From Actinomycetes bacterium (GTDB taxonomy: Bacteria > Actinomycetota > Acidimicrobiia > Acidimicrobiales > RAAP-2), in assembly GCA_021806045.1 (NCBI GenBank), contig JAJZDI010000002.1:1-64000 (forward strand): DNA of 64,000 nucleotides, in the 5' to 3' direction. The notes under the pieces were generated by a model. It made no database searches and was not told the DNA's origin. It worked only from the letters and a program-made list of their open reading frames with translations. The position numbers were made by a program, and so were the translations under genes. Positions 34,390-42,945 of the stretch are shown here, in pieces (the stretch's first letter is position 1; each line of letters starts with the position of its first letter).

Positions 34390-34417
34390 TTGCAACAGCA
34401 ACTACTTGGTGTACGAT
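34390..34417 (+). promoter_or_regulatory. Promoter of the YceI gene (TTGCAA-N16-TACGAT)
   Basis: A -35-like TTGCAA at 34390-34395 and -10-like TACGAT at 34412-34417 are spaced by 16 bases. The -35 lies inside an inverted repeat GTTGC-N4-GCAAC (34389-34402), so a bound regulator could block it. Confidence 0.5.
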
Positions 34418-34425
34418 TGCCTCGT

Positions 34426-34446
34426 CATTGCATTGGACGTGCAATG
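34426..34446 (+). promoter_or_regulatory. Inverted repeat, candidate MarR operator
   Basis: CATTGCA (34426-34432) and TGCAATG (34440-34446) are perfect 7-bp arms around a 7-base spacer, just downstream of the YceI -10. The core TTGC/GCAA is shared with the second inverted repeat over the -35. The position suits repression by the divergent MarR protein. Confidence 0.45.
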
Positions 34447-34496
34447 AGATGCACGGGTGCGCTGGCATCCACGCACGGGGTCACGGAGGTGCGTCG

Positions 34497-35090
34497 GTGT
34501 ACGAGGTTCAGACGACGGGCGACCGGACCGTCGAGCGGGGAGCGGACGGCCTGGCGACGGGGACGTACCACCTCGATGTGGCCCACAGCTACATCGGGTT
34601 CGCCGTCCGCCACCTGGCCGTGGCCACCGTTCGGGGTCGCTTCGCCGACTTCGACGGCGTGGTCGTGGTCGGCGACGACCGGGCGGACGTACCGCTGCGG
34701 TCGGTGCGCGTCGAGATCGAGGCTGGGAGCGTCGACACGTGCAACACCCGCCGTGACGACCACCTGCGGTCGGCTGACTTCTTCGACGTGGCCACCCACC
34801 CGACGTGGACCTTCGCCAGCACGGCCGTGCGCCCGGCGGTGGCGGGAGCCTTCGACATCGACGGCGAGCTCACCATCCGGGGCACCACCTGCCCCGTCAC
34901 CCTGTCGGCCGAGCTCGGGGGTGTCGTGATCGATCCGTACGGCGAGCTCCGGATCGGGTTCAGCGCGGCGGGGGAGATCGACCGCCAGGACTTCGGTGTG
35001 TCGTTCGGCGCCGTCCTGGACGGCGGCGGCCTGGTTGTGGCGAACCAGGTCCGGATCGAGGTGGAGGCCGAGGCCGTCTTCAGGCGCTGA
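34497..35090 (+). CDS. YceI family protein
   Basis: Lipocalin-like protein of 197 residues of the YceI family, which bind polyisoprenoids or similar lipids. Typical parts: TYHLDVAHSYIGFAVRHL near the N-terminus, RDDHLRSADFFDVATHPTWTF in the middle and the closing strands FGVSFGAVLDGG. There is no signal peptide, so it is probably cytosolic as in other actinobacteria. GTG 34497 has a GGAGGT site six bases upstream. Its promoter carries inverted repeats facing the MarR gene. Confidence 0.88.
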   Translation: MYEVQTTGDRTVERGADGLATGTYHLDVAHSYIGFAVRHLAVATVRGRFADFDGVVVVGDDRADVPLRSVRVEIEAGSVDTCNTRRDDHLRSADFFDVATHPTWTFASTAVRPAVAGAFDIDGELTIRGTTCPVTLSAELGGVVIDPYGELRIGFSAAGEIDRQDFGVSFGAVLDGGGLVVANQVRIEVEAEAVFRR

Positions 35091-35121
35091 GGTGCCACGC
35101 GGGGTCCGCCCGGCCCGGCGG

Positions 35122-35127
35122 TAGAAT
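35122..35127 (+). promoter_or_regulatory. Probable leaderless -10 box of pdxS (TAGAAT)
   Basis: TAGAAT ends six bases before the pdxS ATG. The best match to a consensus -10 in the window. Confidence 0.55.
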
Positions 35128-35133
35128 CGTCTC

Positions 35134-36033
35134 ATGCCCGACGCCCCATCTCCTGTGCCCGCCACCGGTACGTTCACCGTCAAGCGGGGTCTGGCCGACA
35201 TGCTCCGTGGCGGCGTGATCATGGACGTCGTCGACGCCGAACAGGCGAAGATCGCCGAGGACGCAGGCGCAGTGGCCGTCATGGCCCTCGAGCGGGTGCC
35301 CGCCGACATCCGCCGTGACGGCGGTGTCGCCCGCATGAGCGACCCCGCCCTGATCGAGGGTATCCAGGCTGCCGTCACGGTGCCCGTCATGGCCAAGGCC
35401 CGCATCGGGCATTTCGCCGAGGCTCAGGTGCTGGCCGCTCTCGGGGTCGACTTCGTCGACGAGAGCGAGGTGCTCACACCGGCCGACGAGGCCCACCACA
35501 TCGACAAGTGGGCTTTCACCGTGCCCTTCGTCTGCGGGGCGACCAACCTGGGTGAGGCGTTGCGCCGGATCTCGGAGGGCGCGGCGATGATCCGCTCCAA
35601 GGGCGAGGCGGGCACGGGCAACGTGGTCGAGGCCGTGCGCCACCTCCGCTCCATCCTGGGCGATCTCCGCCGGCTGACCCAGGCTGACCCGGCCGAGCTC
35701 TACGGCTGGGCGAAGGAGCTCCGGGCCCCGATCGAGCTGGTGCGTGAAGTGGCGACCACCGGTCGTCTCCCGGTGCCGCTGTTCTGCGCAGGCGGCATCG
35801 CCACGCCGGCCGACGCCTCGCTGGTGATGCAGCTCGGCGCGGAGGCCGTGTTCGTCGGGTCGGGCATCTTCAAGAGCGACGACCCGGCACGCCGGGCCCG
35901 GGCCATCGTCGAGGCCACCGCCCACTACGAGGACGCCGCCCTGGTGGCGAAGGTCTCCACCGGGCTGGGCGAGGCCATGCCCGGGGCCGAGATGGCCACG
36001 CTCGACGTGAAGCTCGCCGAGCGTGGCTGGTAG
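35134..36033 (+). CDS. pdxS: Pyridoxal 5'-phosphate synthase lyase subunit PdxS
   Basis: PLP synthase subunit of 299 residues that makes PLP from ribose 5-phosphate, glyceraldehyde 3-phosphate and ammonia. Family landmarks include [35 protein letters not shown], the ammonia/sugar-binding Lys in [25 protein letters not shown] and [17 protein letters not shown] with FVGSGIFKS. Sequence is complete and the length normal. It is followed 36 bases later by pdxT, with which it forms the 12:12 complex. Confidence 0.97.
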   Translation: MPDAPSPVPATGTFTVKRGLADMLRGGVIMDVVDAEQAKIAEDAGAVAVMALERVPADIRRDGGVARMSDPALIEGIQAAVTVPVMAKARIGHFAEAQVLAALGVDFVDESEVLTPADEAHHIDKWAFTVPFVCGATNLGEALRRISEGAAMIRSKGEAGTGNVVEAVRHLRSILGDLRRLTQADPAELYGWAKELRAPIELVREVATTGRLPVPLFCAGGIATPADASLVMQLGAEAVFVGSGIFKSDDPARRARAIVEATAHYEDAALVAKVSTGLGEAMPGAEMATLDVKLAERGW

Positions 36034-36069
36034 CCCGGGTCGTCCCGGCCCTCCCACCACGGTCCTGCC

Positions 36070-36684
36070 GTGACCATCGGGGTCCTGGCCCTCCAGGGGG
36101 ACGTGCGGGAGCACGTCGCCGCGCTGGCCGACCTGGGCGAGGCGGCCCGGCCGGTGCGCACGCCGGGTGAGCTCGACGGGCTGGACGGGGTGGTGCTGCC
36201 CGGCGGCGAGTCGACCACCCTGTCGATGCTGCTGGCGTCGTCGGGCGTCGGGGACGAGCTGGCCGGTGCGCTGGCCGCCGGGCTGCCCGCCTTCGGGACG
36301 TGCGCCGGACTCATCCTCCTGGCCACCGACGTCCTCGACGGCCGCCCCGACCAGCGCTCGTTCGGCGCCATCACCATGACCGTGCGGCGCAACGGCTACG
36401 GTCGCCAGGCGGAGTCGTTCGAGTGCGGTCTGGACGTGCCCGCGTTGGGCGGCGAGCCGGTGCCGGCCGTGTTCATCCGTGCCCCGGTGGTCGAGGCGGT
36501 GGGGCCGGACGTGGAGGTGCTGGCCACGCTGCCCGCCGGTACGGGGGCCGCCGCCGGGCGACCGGTGGTGTGCCGGCAGGGGCCGGTGGTGGTGGCCGCC
36601 TACCACCCGGAGCTGACGGGCGACCGGCGGCTCCACCAGCTATTCGTGGAACTGGTCAAAGAGCACAGGGAGACAAGGCGTTAA
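36070..36684 (+). CDS. pdxT: Pyridoxal 5'-phosphate synthase glutaminase subunit PdxT
   Basis: Class-I glutaminase of 204 residues that feeds ammonia to PdxS. Visible: GVLALQGDVREHV, the oxyanion GGESTTLS, nucleophile Cys in FGTCAGLILLA and the His/Glu pair in AYHPELTGD. GTG 36070 is chosen because the protein then begins exactly as other PdxT. yebC begins three bases after the stop. Confidence 0.95.
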   Translation: MTIGVLALQGDVREHVAALADLGEAARPVRTPGELDGLDGVVLPGGESTTLSMLLASSGVGDELAGALAAGLPAFGTCAGLILLATDVLDGRPDQRSFGAITMTVRRNGYGRQAESFECGLDVPALGGEPVPAVFIRAPVVEAVGPDVEVLATLPAGTGAAAGRPVVCRQGPVVVAAYHPELTGDRRLHQLFVELVKEHRETRR

Positions 36685-36687
36685 GCG

Positions 36688-37437
36688 ATGTCCGGTCATT
36701 CGAAGTGGGCGACGACGAAGTACCGCAAGGGCGCACAGGACAAGGCGCGGGCCAAGCTGTTCGCCAAGATCATCCGGCAGGTGGAGGTGGCCGCCCGCGA
36801 GGGGGGCGGCGACATGACGGCGAACGCCACCCTGCGGACCATGTTCGCGAAGGCCCGCGACGCGTCGGTGCCCATCGACACCATCGAGCGGGCCATCAAG
36901 CGGGGGACCGGCGAGCTGGAGGGGGTGCGCTACGAGGCCATCGCCTACGAGGGCTACGCGCCGGCCGGGGTGGCCGTCATCGTCGAGACGCTGTCCGACA
37001 ACCGGAACCGCACCGGTGCCGAGATCCGCAACCTGTTCTCCAAGAACGGCGGGTCGATGGCCGAGCCGGGCGCGGTCAGCTGGCAGTTCGAGCGCAAGGG
37101 CGTGCTCGCCCTGCCCCGCGAGCTGGACGAGGACGGGGTGATGGAGGCGGCCACCGAGGCAGGGGCCGAGGACCTCACCGACGACGGGGACCGGTGGGTC
37201 GTCACCTGCGCGCCCGGCGACCTGGCCGCCGTGCGCAGCGCCCTCGAGGCGGCGTCGATGGTGCCGGAGTCGGCCGAGCTGTCGATGGTGCCCACGTCGA
37301 CCGTCGCCGTCGAGGACGAGGGCGAGGCGAAGCGGGTGCTCCGCCTGATGGAGGCGCTCGACGACCACGACGACGTCCAGAACGTCTACGCCAACTTCGA
37401 CATCGCCGAGTCCGTCCTGGCCGAGTTCGCCGGGTGA
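36688..37437 (+). CDS. yebC: YebC/PmpR-type probable regulatory protein
   Basis: Three-domain YebC protein of 249 residues. It begins MSGHSKWATTKYRKGAQD, the invariant N-terminus, with NIxRAIKRGTGE-type helix (IERAIKRGTGELEG), EGYAPAGVAVIVE and a domain-3 end VQNVYANFDI. Members act as DNA-binding regulators or as translation factors for proline-rich stretches; the present sequence does not discriminate. Co-directional with pdxT and ruvC, the usual actinobacterial context. Confidence 0.95.
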   Translation: MSGHSKWATTKYRKGAQDKARAKLFAKIIRQVEVAAREGGGDMTANATLRTMFAKARDASVPIDTIERAIKRGTGELEGVRYEAIAYEGYAPAGVAVIVETLSDNRNRTGAEIRNLFSKNGGSMAEPGAVSWQFERKGVLALPRELDEDGVMEAATEAGAEDLTDDGDRWVVTCAPGDLAAVRSALEAASMVPESAELSMVPTSTVAVEDEGEAKRVLRLMEALDDHDDVQNVYANFDIAESVLAEFAG

Positions 37438-37463
37438 TCCACCGCCCGGCTCGGCGCGGGCGC

Positions 37464-37469
37464 TAAGGT
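37464..37469 (+). promoter_or_regulatory. Probable leaderless -10 box of ruvC (TAAGGT)
   Basis: TAAGGT ends seven bases before the ruvC GTG, within the short gap after yebC, so ruvCAB likely has its own promoter. Confidence 0.45.
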
Positions 37470-37476
37470 CGAACAC

Positions 37477-37983
37477 GTGTTCGTGTTGGGGATCGATCCG
37501 GGCCTGTCACGCTGCGGTTACGGGGTGGTGACACGTCGCGGGGCGGGCTTCGGGCCCCGTGCCGGCGGCGTCATCTGCACCGATCCGGACGCGCCCCTGC
37601 CCGAGCGCCTATCCATCCTGGCCCGGGAGCTGCGGGCGGTGGTGGCCGACCACCGGCCCGACGCGGTGGTGGTCGAGCGGGTGTTCTTCCAGGTCAACGC
37701 CCGCACGGCCATGGCCACCGGCCAGGCGGCGGGCGTCGCCCTGCTGGTGGCGGCCGAGTCGGGGTGCGCCGTCGCCCAGTACACGGCCAACGAGGTGAAG
37801 CAGGCCCTCGTCGGCTACGGCAGCGCCACCAAGGACCAGGTCCAGCGGATGGTGGCGTCGGTGCTCGGGCTGGCCGAGCCGCCCCGCCCCCCCGACGTCG
37901 CCGACGCGCTGGCGCTGGCCGTGTGCCACCTCACCACCGAGCCGCTGCGACGGGCCGTCGCCGGCGCCGGCCAGGCACGATGA
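37477..37983 (+). CDS. ruvC: Holliday junction endonuclease RuvC
   Basis: Resolvase of 168 residues that cuts four-way junctions. Catalytic acids are visible in order: Asp in GIDPGLSRCGYG, Glu in VVVERVFF, and Asp pair in PDVADALALAVCH. KQALVGYGSATKDQVQRMV is the junction-binding helix. Begins at GTG 37477 and its stop is shared with the ruvA ATG. Confidence 0.96.
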   Translation: MFVLGIDPGLSRCGYGVVTRRGAGFGPRAGGVICTDPDAPLPERLSILARELRAVVADHRPDAVVVERVFFQVNARTAMATGQAAGVALLVAAESGCAVAQYTANEVKQALVGYGSATKDQVQRMVASVLGLAEPPRPPDVADALALAVCHLTTEPLRRAVAGAGQAR

Positions 37984-38570
37984 TCGGCTCGCTCCGGGGT
38001 ACGGTCGTCGACCGCCCGACGGCGGGCGAGGTGGTGGTCGAGGTGGGCGGCGTCGGCTATCGGGTGAGCGTGCCCACCCGGGTGGCCTCGGTGCTGGGGG
38101 ACGGCGAGGTCTTCCTGTACGTCGCCACCCACGTCCGTGACGACGCCATCGTCCTCTACGGCTTCACCACCGCCGAGGAGCGCAGGACGTTCGAGGCGCT
38201 GGTGGCCGCACACGGCGTGGGACCGTCACTGGCCCTGGCCGTGCTCTCGGCCCTCACACCGGCGGCGCTGGCGGAGGCGGTGGCCGGCGACGACGTGGAT
38301 CTCCTGTGCACGGTCCCCGGGGTGGGGAAGAAGACGGCGGCCCGCATGGTCCTGGAGCTGCAGTCGACCCTGGGGGCGTCGGTGGTGGCCGGCCCGGTCG
38401 GCGAGCGCAGCTCGGGCGACGGTGCGGCCCGCCGCGACGCCCGGGCCGCCCTGGCCGAGCTCGGCTACGGGGCCGACGAGGTCCGTGGCGCGCTGGCAAC
38501 CGTGCCGGGGGACGACGCCCCTGAGGACCAGGTGCGTGCGGCACTGCGGAACCTGGCAGGTGCCCGGTGA
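37980..38570 (+). CDS. ruvA: Holliday junction branch migration protein RuvA
   Basis: Junction-recognition subunit of 196 residues. Domain I starts [10 protein letters not shown], the HhH motifs are in [16 protein letters not shown] and [19 protein letters not shown], and the flexible linker leads to the RuvB-contacting domain III ([19 protein letters not shown]). ATG overlaps the ruvC stop and its own stop overlaps the ruvB GTG, giving tight coupling of the RuvABC machine. Confidence 0.96.
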   Translation: MIGSLRGTVVDRPTAGEVVVEVGGVGYRVSVPTRVASVLGDGEVFLYVATHVRDDAIVLYGFTTAEERRTFEALVAAHGVGPSLALAVLSALTPAALAEAVAGDDVDLLCTVPGVGKKTAARMVLELQSTLGASVVAGPVGERSSGDGAARRDARAALAELGYGADEVRGALATVPGDDAPEDQVRAALRNLAGAR

Positions 38571-39631
38571 CCCAGCCGGCCCGCCGGGAGGTCATCGCGT
38601 CTGATGCCGATCCGGTCGGGGAGGCCCACCGCGACGTCGATCCGGTGGCCGCTGCCGACGAGGAGCGCGACGAGGCAGGCCTGCGGCCGCGGTCCCTCGA
38701 CGAGTTCGTGGGCCAGCCCCAGCTGACCGAGCACCTCCGCATCGTCCTGGAGGCGGCCCGCCGCCGCCGGCAGCCGGCCGACCACCTGTTGTTCGCCGGC
38801 CCCCCCGGCCTGGGCAAGACGTCGCTGGCCGGGATCGTCGCCGCCGAAATGGGGGTGGGGCTACGCATCACCACCGGGCCGGTGCTGGTGCGCACGGGCG
38901 ACCTGGCCGCCATCCTCACCGACCTGCAGGAGGGGGACGTCCTCTTCATCGACGAGATCCACCGCACCCACCGGGCCGTGGAGGAGGTCCTCTACTCGGC
39001 GATGGAGGACTTCAAGCTGGACATCCTCATCGGCAAGGGGCCGACGGCCCGGAGCCTGCGGCTCGACCTGCCCCACTTCACCCTGGTGGGGGCGACGACG
39101 CGCACCGGACTGGTGGCCGGTCCCCTGCGGGACCGCTTCGGGTTCGTGGGACGGCTTGACCACTACGGCGCCGACGACCTGGAGCGGATCGTGCTGCGCT
39201 CGGCCGGGATCCTCGGGGTCGCCATCGACCCGGAGGGCGCACGCCGCATCGCCGAGCGCTCGAGGGGAACGCCCCGGATCGCCAACCGCCTGCTGCGCCG
39301 GGTGCGGGACTACGCCGAAGTCAGGGCGGACGGGGTGGTGACGGCCGAGGCGGCCGTGGAGGGCCTCGAGGTGTTCGGGGTGGACGAGCTGGGACTGGAC
39401 AAGGTCGACCGGGCCATCCTCGACGTGCTGTGCCGCCGGTTCTCCGGTCGTCCGGTGGGGCTCACCACGCTGGCCCAGAGCGTGGGCGAGGAGCCCGACA
39501 CCATCGAGGACGCGTACGAGCCCTACCTCCTCCAGCAGGGACTGCTGCTCCGTACGCCCCGCGGGCGGGTGGCGGCCCCCCGGGCATGGGCGCACCTGGG
39601 GCTGGTCCCGGTGGAGCCGCCGCTGCTCTGA
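38567..39631 (+). CDS. ruvB: Holliday junction branch migration ATPase RuvB
   Basis: AAA+ motor of 354 residues. Walker [10 protein letters not shown] (Lys84), Walker B LFIDEIHR, sensor 1 LVGATTRTG, Arg finger region GPLRDRFG and sensor 2 [16 protein letters not shown] are all present; the C-terminal winged helix ends GRVAAPRAW. The first 30 residues are an acidic extension. GTG start shared with ruvA. In many bacteria queA-tgt-yajC follow ruvB directly; here about 3.3 kb of accessory DNA intervenes. Confidence 0.97.
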   Translation: MTQPARREVIASDADPVGEAHRDVDPVAAADEERDEAGLRPRSLDEFVGQPQLTEHLRIVLEAARRRRQPADHLLFAGPPGLGKTSLAGIVAAEMGVGLRITTGPVLVRTGDLAAILTDLQEGDVLFIDEIHRTHRAVEEVLYSAMEDFKLDILIGKGPTARSLRLDLPHFTLVGATTRTGLVAGPLRDRFGFVGRLDHYGADDLERIVLRSAGILGVAIDPEGARRIAERSRGTPRIANRLLRRVRDYAEVRADGVVTAEAAVEGLEVFGVDELGLDKVDRAILDVLCRRFSGRPVGLTTLAQSVGEEPDTIEDAYEPYLLQQGLLLRTPRGRVAAPRAWAHLGLVPVEPPLL

Positions 39632-39646
39632 GGGGCCGGCGGCGGG

Positions 39647-40549
39647 TCAGCCGTTGGTCGTCGGGGATGTCCCCCCGCCCTGGGCATTGGCGAAGGCCTG
39701 GAACTGTTGTTCCGACATCACGTCGCTGCTGGCAGGTGGGGTGATGTCCACCTGGGCGCCGTAGTTCGAGAAGTCCATGGTCACGTTCTCGTCGGTGGGG
39801 GTGCCGCCGGCGGAACTGGGCATGGACATGACCATCTGCATGCGCCGCAACAGCTGATCAGTGGAGAACCACACCTTCGAGGACGGGAGGTGGCCCGCCT
39901 GGAACGCGGTCCTGGCCGTCGCCTGCTGTGCCGGGGTCAGCCCGCATTTCGAGGCGATGGTGTCGAGCCTGGCAAGCGCCTGCTGGCGGGACGGTGCGTA
40001 GGAGAACCCCTGGACGCGCCGGCCGCCGATCACCGACGTCCCGAGTGACGACACGCTGCCGCCCTTGGCGGCGAGGAGGCGGAGCTGGTCGACGGGATCG
40101 CTGCTGGCGCCACCGGCACTGGCGCACGCGATCGGAACCGAGAGGCGGATCCAATCACGACCGGTCGCCTGCTTCAGGCTCTGGCCGTCGATGACCATAC
40201 CCACGTACATCGTGCCGTCCACCAGGAGCTCACGGATCTCGAAGGTCCTGCCCGGACCGAGCTGGGTCGACATGTCCATCGTCACCGCATTGGTGCTGAA
40301 GTCCGCAGTGCCGGTGCCGGTCATCTCGACGGTCCGGCCACCGGTGTCGATCGAGCCGCTCAAGGTCACGTCGGCCGTCGATCTGGCCAGGGTGGTCCTG
40401 GTCGCCGCGGCGAGGTAGGCGGTGGGTGCCATCTGGAGGGCGGTGGACGTGCCACACGATGCCAGCACGAGCGCTACCGCCACTCCCGTGATTCCGCTCA
40501 TCGCCGCACGGCGTCGCTGCCGCCGGCCGGTTTGGAGGATCCGCCGCAT
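39647..40549 (-). CDS. Putative lipoprotein (LppX/LprG-like appearance)
   Basis: Exported lipoprotein of 300 residues. The N-terminus is basic (MRRILQTGRRQRRR), followed by a hydrophobic helix and the lipobox LASC (Cys about 32). The mature part has alternating beta-rich stretches (VTLSGSIDTGGRTVEMTGTG, MYVGMVIDGQSLK) reminiscent of the LppX/LprG fold that binds acyl lipids, but I cannot assign it firmly. The C-terminus is Gln/Gly/Thr-rich. It converges on ruvB with 15 bases between. A TACCAT on the minus strand some 55 bases upstream may be its -10. Confidence 0.65.
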   Translation of the reverse strand: MRRILQTGRRQRRRAAMSGITGVAVALVLASCGTSTALQMAPTAYLAAATRTTLARSTADVTLSGSIDTGGRTVEMTGTGTADFSTNAVTMDMSTQLGPGRTFEIRELLVDGTMYVGMVIDGQSLKQATGRDWIRLSVPIACASAGGASSDPVDQLRLLAAKGGSVSSLGTSVIGGRRVQGFSYAPSRQQALARLDTIASKCGLTPAQQATARTAFQAGHLPSSKVWFSTDQLLRRMQMVMSMPSSAGGTPTDENVTMDFSNYGAQVDITPPASSDVMSEQQFQAFANAQGGGTSPTTNG

Positions 40550-40696
40550 TCGCCCCTCGTTTCGTACGGCGCCGGTCGGACCGACACCCGAATTGCCGAT
40601 GGTAGTGATGCGCCTAGACGGAGGTCAACGTGGACGCAGGTGTGGGACTGGTCTCGGACCGACCGATGGAACTGGCCGCCGCTGCTGAGTATGAGT

Positions 40697-40713
40697 CCCC
40701 CCACGTGGTGGGG
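40697..40713. repeat. Left end palindrome of the IS256-like element
   Basis: C-rich/G-rich arms around CCACGTGG can form a hairpin. Matched by a slightly longer palindrome at the right end. Confidence 0.6.
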
Positions 40714-40797
40714 TTTCGGGGCCGGTCCACCATGAGGTGAGCCACCGGCGTGATGCTCGGTGTGTACGTCCAAGTGCACAACGAGGAGATCACACCG

Positions 40798-41837
40798 ATG
40801 GCTCTGTCCGATTCTGCCCTGTCCGAGCTGCTCGACGCGCTCCGCGCCGGAGTCGGCACCGATCTTGTCCGGGAGCTCGCCCAGTGGGCCCTCCAGCAGC
40901 TCATCGAGGCCGAAGCCGCCGAGAAGATCGGAGCCGGCCGCTATGAGCGAAGCGACGCTCGGGTGACCCACCGCAACGGGTCGCGTCCGAAGACGCTGTC
41001 GACCAAGGCCGGTGACATGGCGCTCGCCATCCCGAAGCTCCGTGCCGGCTCGTTCTTCCCGTCCCTCTTGGAGCCCCGCCGGAGGATCGACCAGGCCCTC
41101 TACGCGGTGGCCATGGAGGCCTACGTGCACGGCGTCTCGACCCGGTCGGTCGACGACCTGGTGGCCGCCATGGGCGTCGAGGCCGGCATCTCCAAGTCCG
41201 AGGTGTCCCGGATCTGTGCCGGGCTCGACGAGCGGGTCGAGGCCTTCTAGAACCGGACCCTCGGCCACGTCGCCTTCCCCTACGTGTACCTGGACGCCAC
41301 CTACGTGGCCGTCCGGGACGACGCCCTCGGCCAGGTCGTCTCCCGGGCGGTCCTCGTGGCCACCGGGATCAGTGCCGAGGGCCGGTTAACGGAGAACATC
41401 CTCGCCCGGGTCCCGAAGGGCGACCAGGAGATGGTGGCCGCCGCCTTCCGCTCGATCTTCGCCCAGACCGACCCCGAGAAGATCGCCGTCCGCTACGACG
41501 AGGTCACCGACGCCCTCGCGCCCCGGCTCCCGAAGGCCGCCGAGCTCCTGGCCGACGCCAAGGCCGACGTCCTCGCGTTCAGCGCCTTCCCCCAGGCCCA
41601 CTGGCGCAAGACGTGGTCCAACAATCCACTGGAGCGCCTGAACAAGGAGATCAAGCGCCGGAGCCGTGTCGTGGGCATCTTCCCGAACGACACCGCCGCG
41701 ATCCGCTTGATCGGCGCCGTGCTCGCTGACCAACACGACGAGTGGGCGGTCGCCCGTCGTTACCTCTCCGAAGAGCCCATGGAGCGCTGCATGTCTCGCG
41801 CGAGACTGCCGACGGTCCGCTCGAGATCACGGGCTGA
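40798..41837 (+). pseudogene. IS256-family transposase, three lesions
   Basis: Begins MALSDSALSELLDALRAG, as intact IS256-family transposases do, with a GAGGAG site nine bases upstream. Conserved blocks follow (SFFPSLLEPRRRIDQALYAV, YVYLDATYVAVRDD with the first catalytic Asp, TNPLERLNKEIKRR-like NNPLERLNKEIKRR with the catalytic Glu, VVGIFPNDTAA). Lesion 1: in-frame TAG at 41248-41250. Lesion 2: after GISAEGR the sequence jumps straight to LTENILARVPKGD, so about 60-65 residues including the second catalytic Asp region (ISDxH) are missing. Lesion 3: after about 41780 the frame runs out of the element, while another frame ends in a TGA at 41835-41837, just before the terminal repeat. It cannot be active on its own. 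Confidence 0.85.
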
Positions 41838-41863
41838 AGCACACCGAGGGTCATGCACGGAGT

Positions 41864-41880
41864 CCCACCACGTGGTGGGG
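41864..41880. repeat. Right end palindrome of the IS256-like element
   Basis: CCCACCACGTGGTGGG is a perfect 16-base palindrome (41864-41879), corresponding to the left-end hairpin. Confidence 0.6.
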
Positions 41881-42051
41881 CTCTGTCCACCGGGTTCCAT
41901 CTTGACGCGGCGAGTGCTGGTACCGTTCACCTCGGAAGTGCCCTTCTTTCGGGGATTGCTGTGGCTCGACACCATCAGTTTCCCCTACCGGGAGGGCTTT
42001 TCCGCTGATGCTGCTGGTTCCGATCAATGGGCGGCGTGAAGAGGTGGAGTC

Positions 42052-42246
42052 ATGCGATTGAGCTCGCGGCATCAGCTGTATCTCGGGCTGGTATGGCTGG
42101 GTTTGTGCTGTATATTTATGGTCTCGGCGATCCTGGGTTGGGGAATCGATAGGTACGAGGCATGGTCATTCCTGGGGTCATCATGTGTGTCATTGTTGAA
42201 TGGGCTTTACCTGATGCGCAGGAGCCGGAGGGCGTCGCGTGCGTGA
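42052..42246 (+). CDS. Small hypothetical membrane protein
   Basis: A 64-residue protein with two hydrophobic stretches (LYLGLVWLGLCCIFMVSAILG and SFLGSSCVSLLNGLYLM) and a basic end (RRSRRASRA), so a two-span membrane protein with both ends probably inside. A GAGGTGGAG site lies just upstream of the ATG. I recognise no family. Base composition is clearly lower in GC than the surroundings, and codons ending in A or T are common, so it looks acquired along with the IS-bearing patch. Confidence 0.5.
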   Translation: MRLSSRHQLYLGLVWLGLCCIFMVSAILGWGIDRYEAWSFLGSSCVSLLNGLYLMRRSRRASRA

Positions 42247-42267
42247 ACATGTGGAAGGCACGTCGGA

Positions 42268-42717
42268 ATGGGCCGTGAACTACATCATGTCGGCGGTATG
42301 GAAGAGGCGCACTGCATGAAGGCACATCGTTACGGGGCGAATGCCGCTGACTTGGCCTTTCACTGCTCAATATGGAATGAAAGACGTACCGTAAAGTCGA
42401 GTCAAATGGGAACGATGTCTATCGGAGCTAACGACATTGTCTTTAGTCCGGGCTGGATATCTAGGGTCGTCATGAAGAAGCGTGGGTGGGGTATGGCGAT
42501 AGCCGATCTCATCGAAGTCGAAAAGACGACGGTTAGGGTCAGGTTCTTCATTTGGGTCGGTTGGGCTCCTGTGGTGCGCGTCCTAATGCGAGATGAGGGA
42601 GTTCTCTATCTTCAACCGAAGATATGGCGACGAGGTGCGCTATATGAAGCCTTGTTGAAGGCGATGGGGCGCACCACGCGTGACCACACCCCATCGATCG
42701 ATCCACCCGCTATGTGA
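42268..42717 (+). CDS. Hypothetical protein in low-GC patch
   Basis: Frame of 149 residues without a recognised family. The region from about residue 47 on (SIGANDIVFSPGWISRVVMKK, then LIEVEKTTVRVRFFIW, VRVLMRDEGVLYLQPKIWRRGALYEALLKAMG) reads like a real, mixed alpha/beta protein with a PH-like strand pattern, but I would not name it. Possible starts: ATG 42268, ATG 42316 (GGAAGAGG upstream, better) or ATG 42406. The stretch 42361-42420 is about 43 percent GC, against about 70 percent elsewhere. The 228 bases between its stop and queA contain no convincing gene. Confidence 0.45.
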   Translation: MGRELHHVGGMEEAHCMKAHRYGANAADLAFHCSIWNERRTVKSSQMGTMSIGANDIVFSPGWISRVVMKKRGWGMAIADLIEVEKTTVRVRFFIWVGWAPVVRVLMRDEGVLYLQPKIWRRGALYEALLKAMGRTTRDHTPSIDPPAM

Positions 42718-42945
42718 GCTGTGGCTGGTGGTCCTGCCTCTGACGTCGATGACGGACTGGAGTGGTCAGACGTTCCAGTTCACCTACACGAGAGCCAAGA
42801 TGAGGAGCGGTGACGGCAAGTCCAACGTGGCCACCATCACCTTTCCGTGCATGGGTACCTGGCGGGATCGGATGGGTGTCCTTGCGGAGTCGGAGCCTCC
42901 TTCCCGATGCTGCCGCCGATCGGTCCGTACGGGAAATCGGCCATC

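Larger units (their letters stand above)
40697..41880 (+). mobile_element. Decayed IS256-family insertion sequence
   Basis: A transposase pseudogene is bracketed by near-palindromic ends: CACGTGG-centred hairpins at 40697-40713 and 41864-41880. Just inside each, inverted copies of a 17-base segment agree at 14 positions (40748-40764 on the plus strand, 41840-41856 on the minus). The distance between palindrome and segment is 34 bases at the left end but 7 at the right, so one end has gained or lost sequence. I see no certain target duplication. Full-length relatives are about 1.3-1.5 kb; this one is about 1.2 kb, in line with an internal deletion. Confidence 0.75.

Noticed and set aside
41881-42051. 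A second transposase fragment continuing from the IS256-like frame to 42039
   Set aside because: The frame continues past the terminal palindrome only because of a frameshift; the sequence there has no transposase motif.
42718-42945. Small gene before queA, or a queA start at 42847
   Set aside because: No frame has both a ribosome site and plausible protein, and the extra residues do not resemble QueA.
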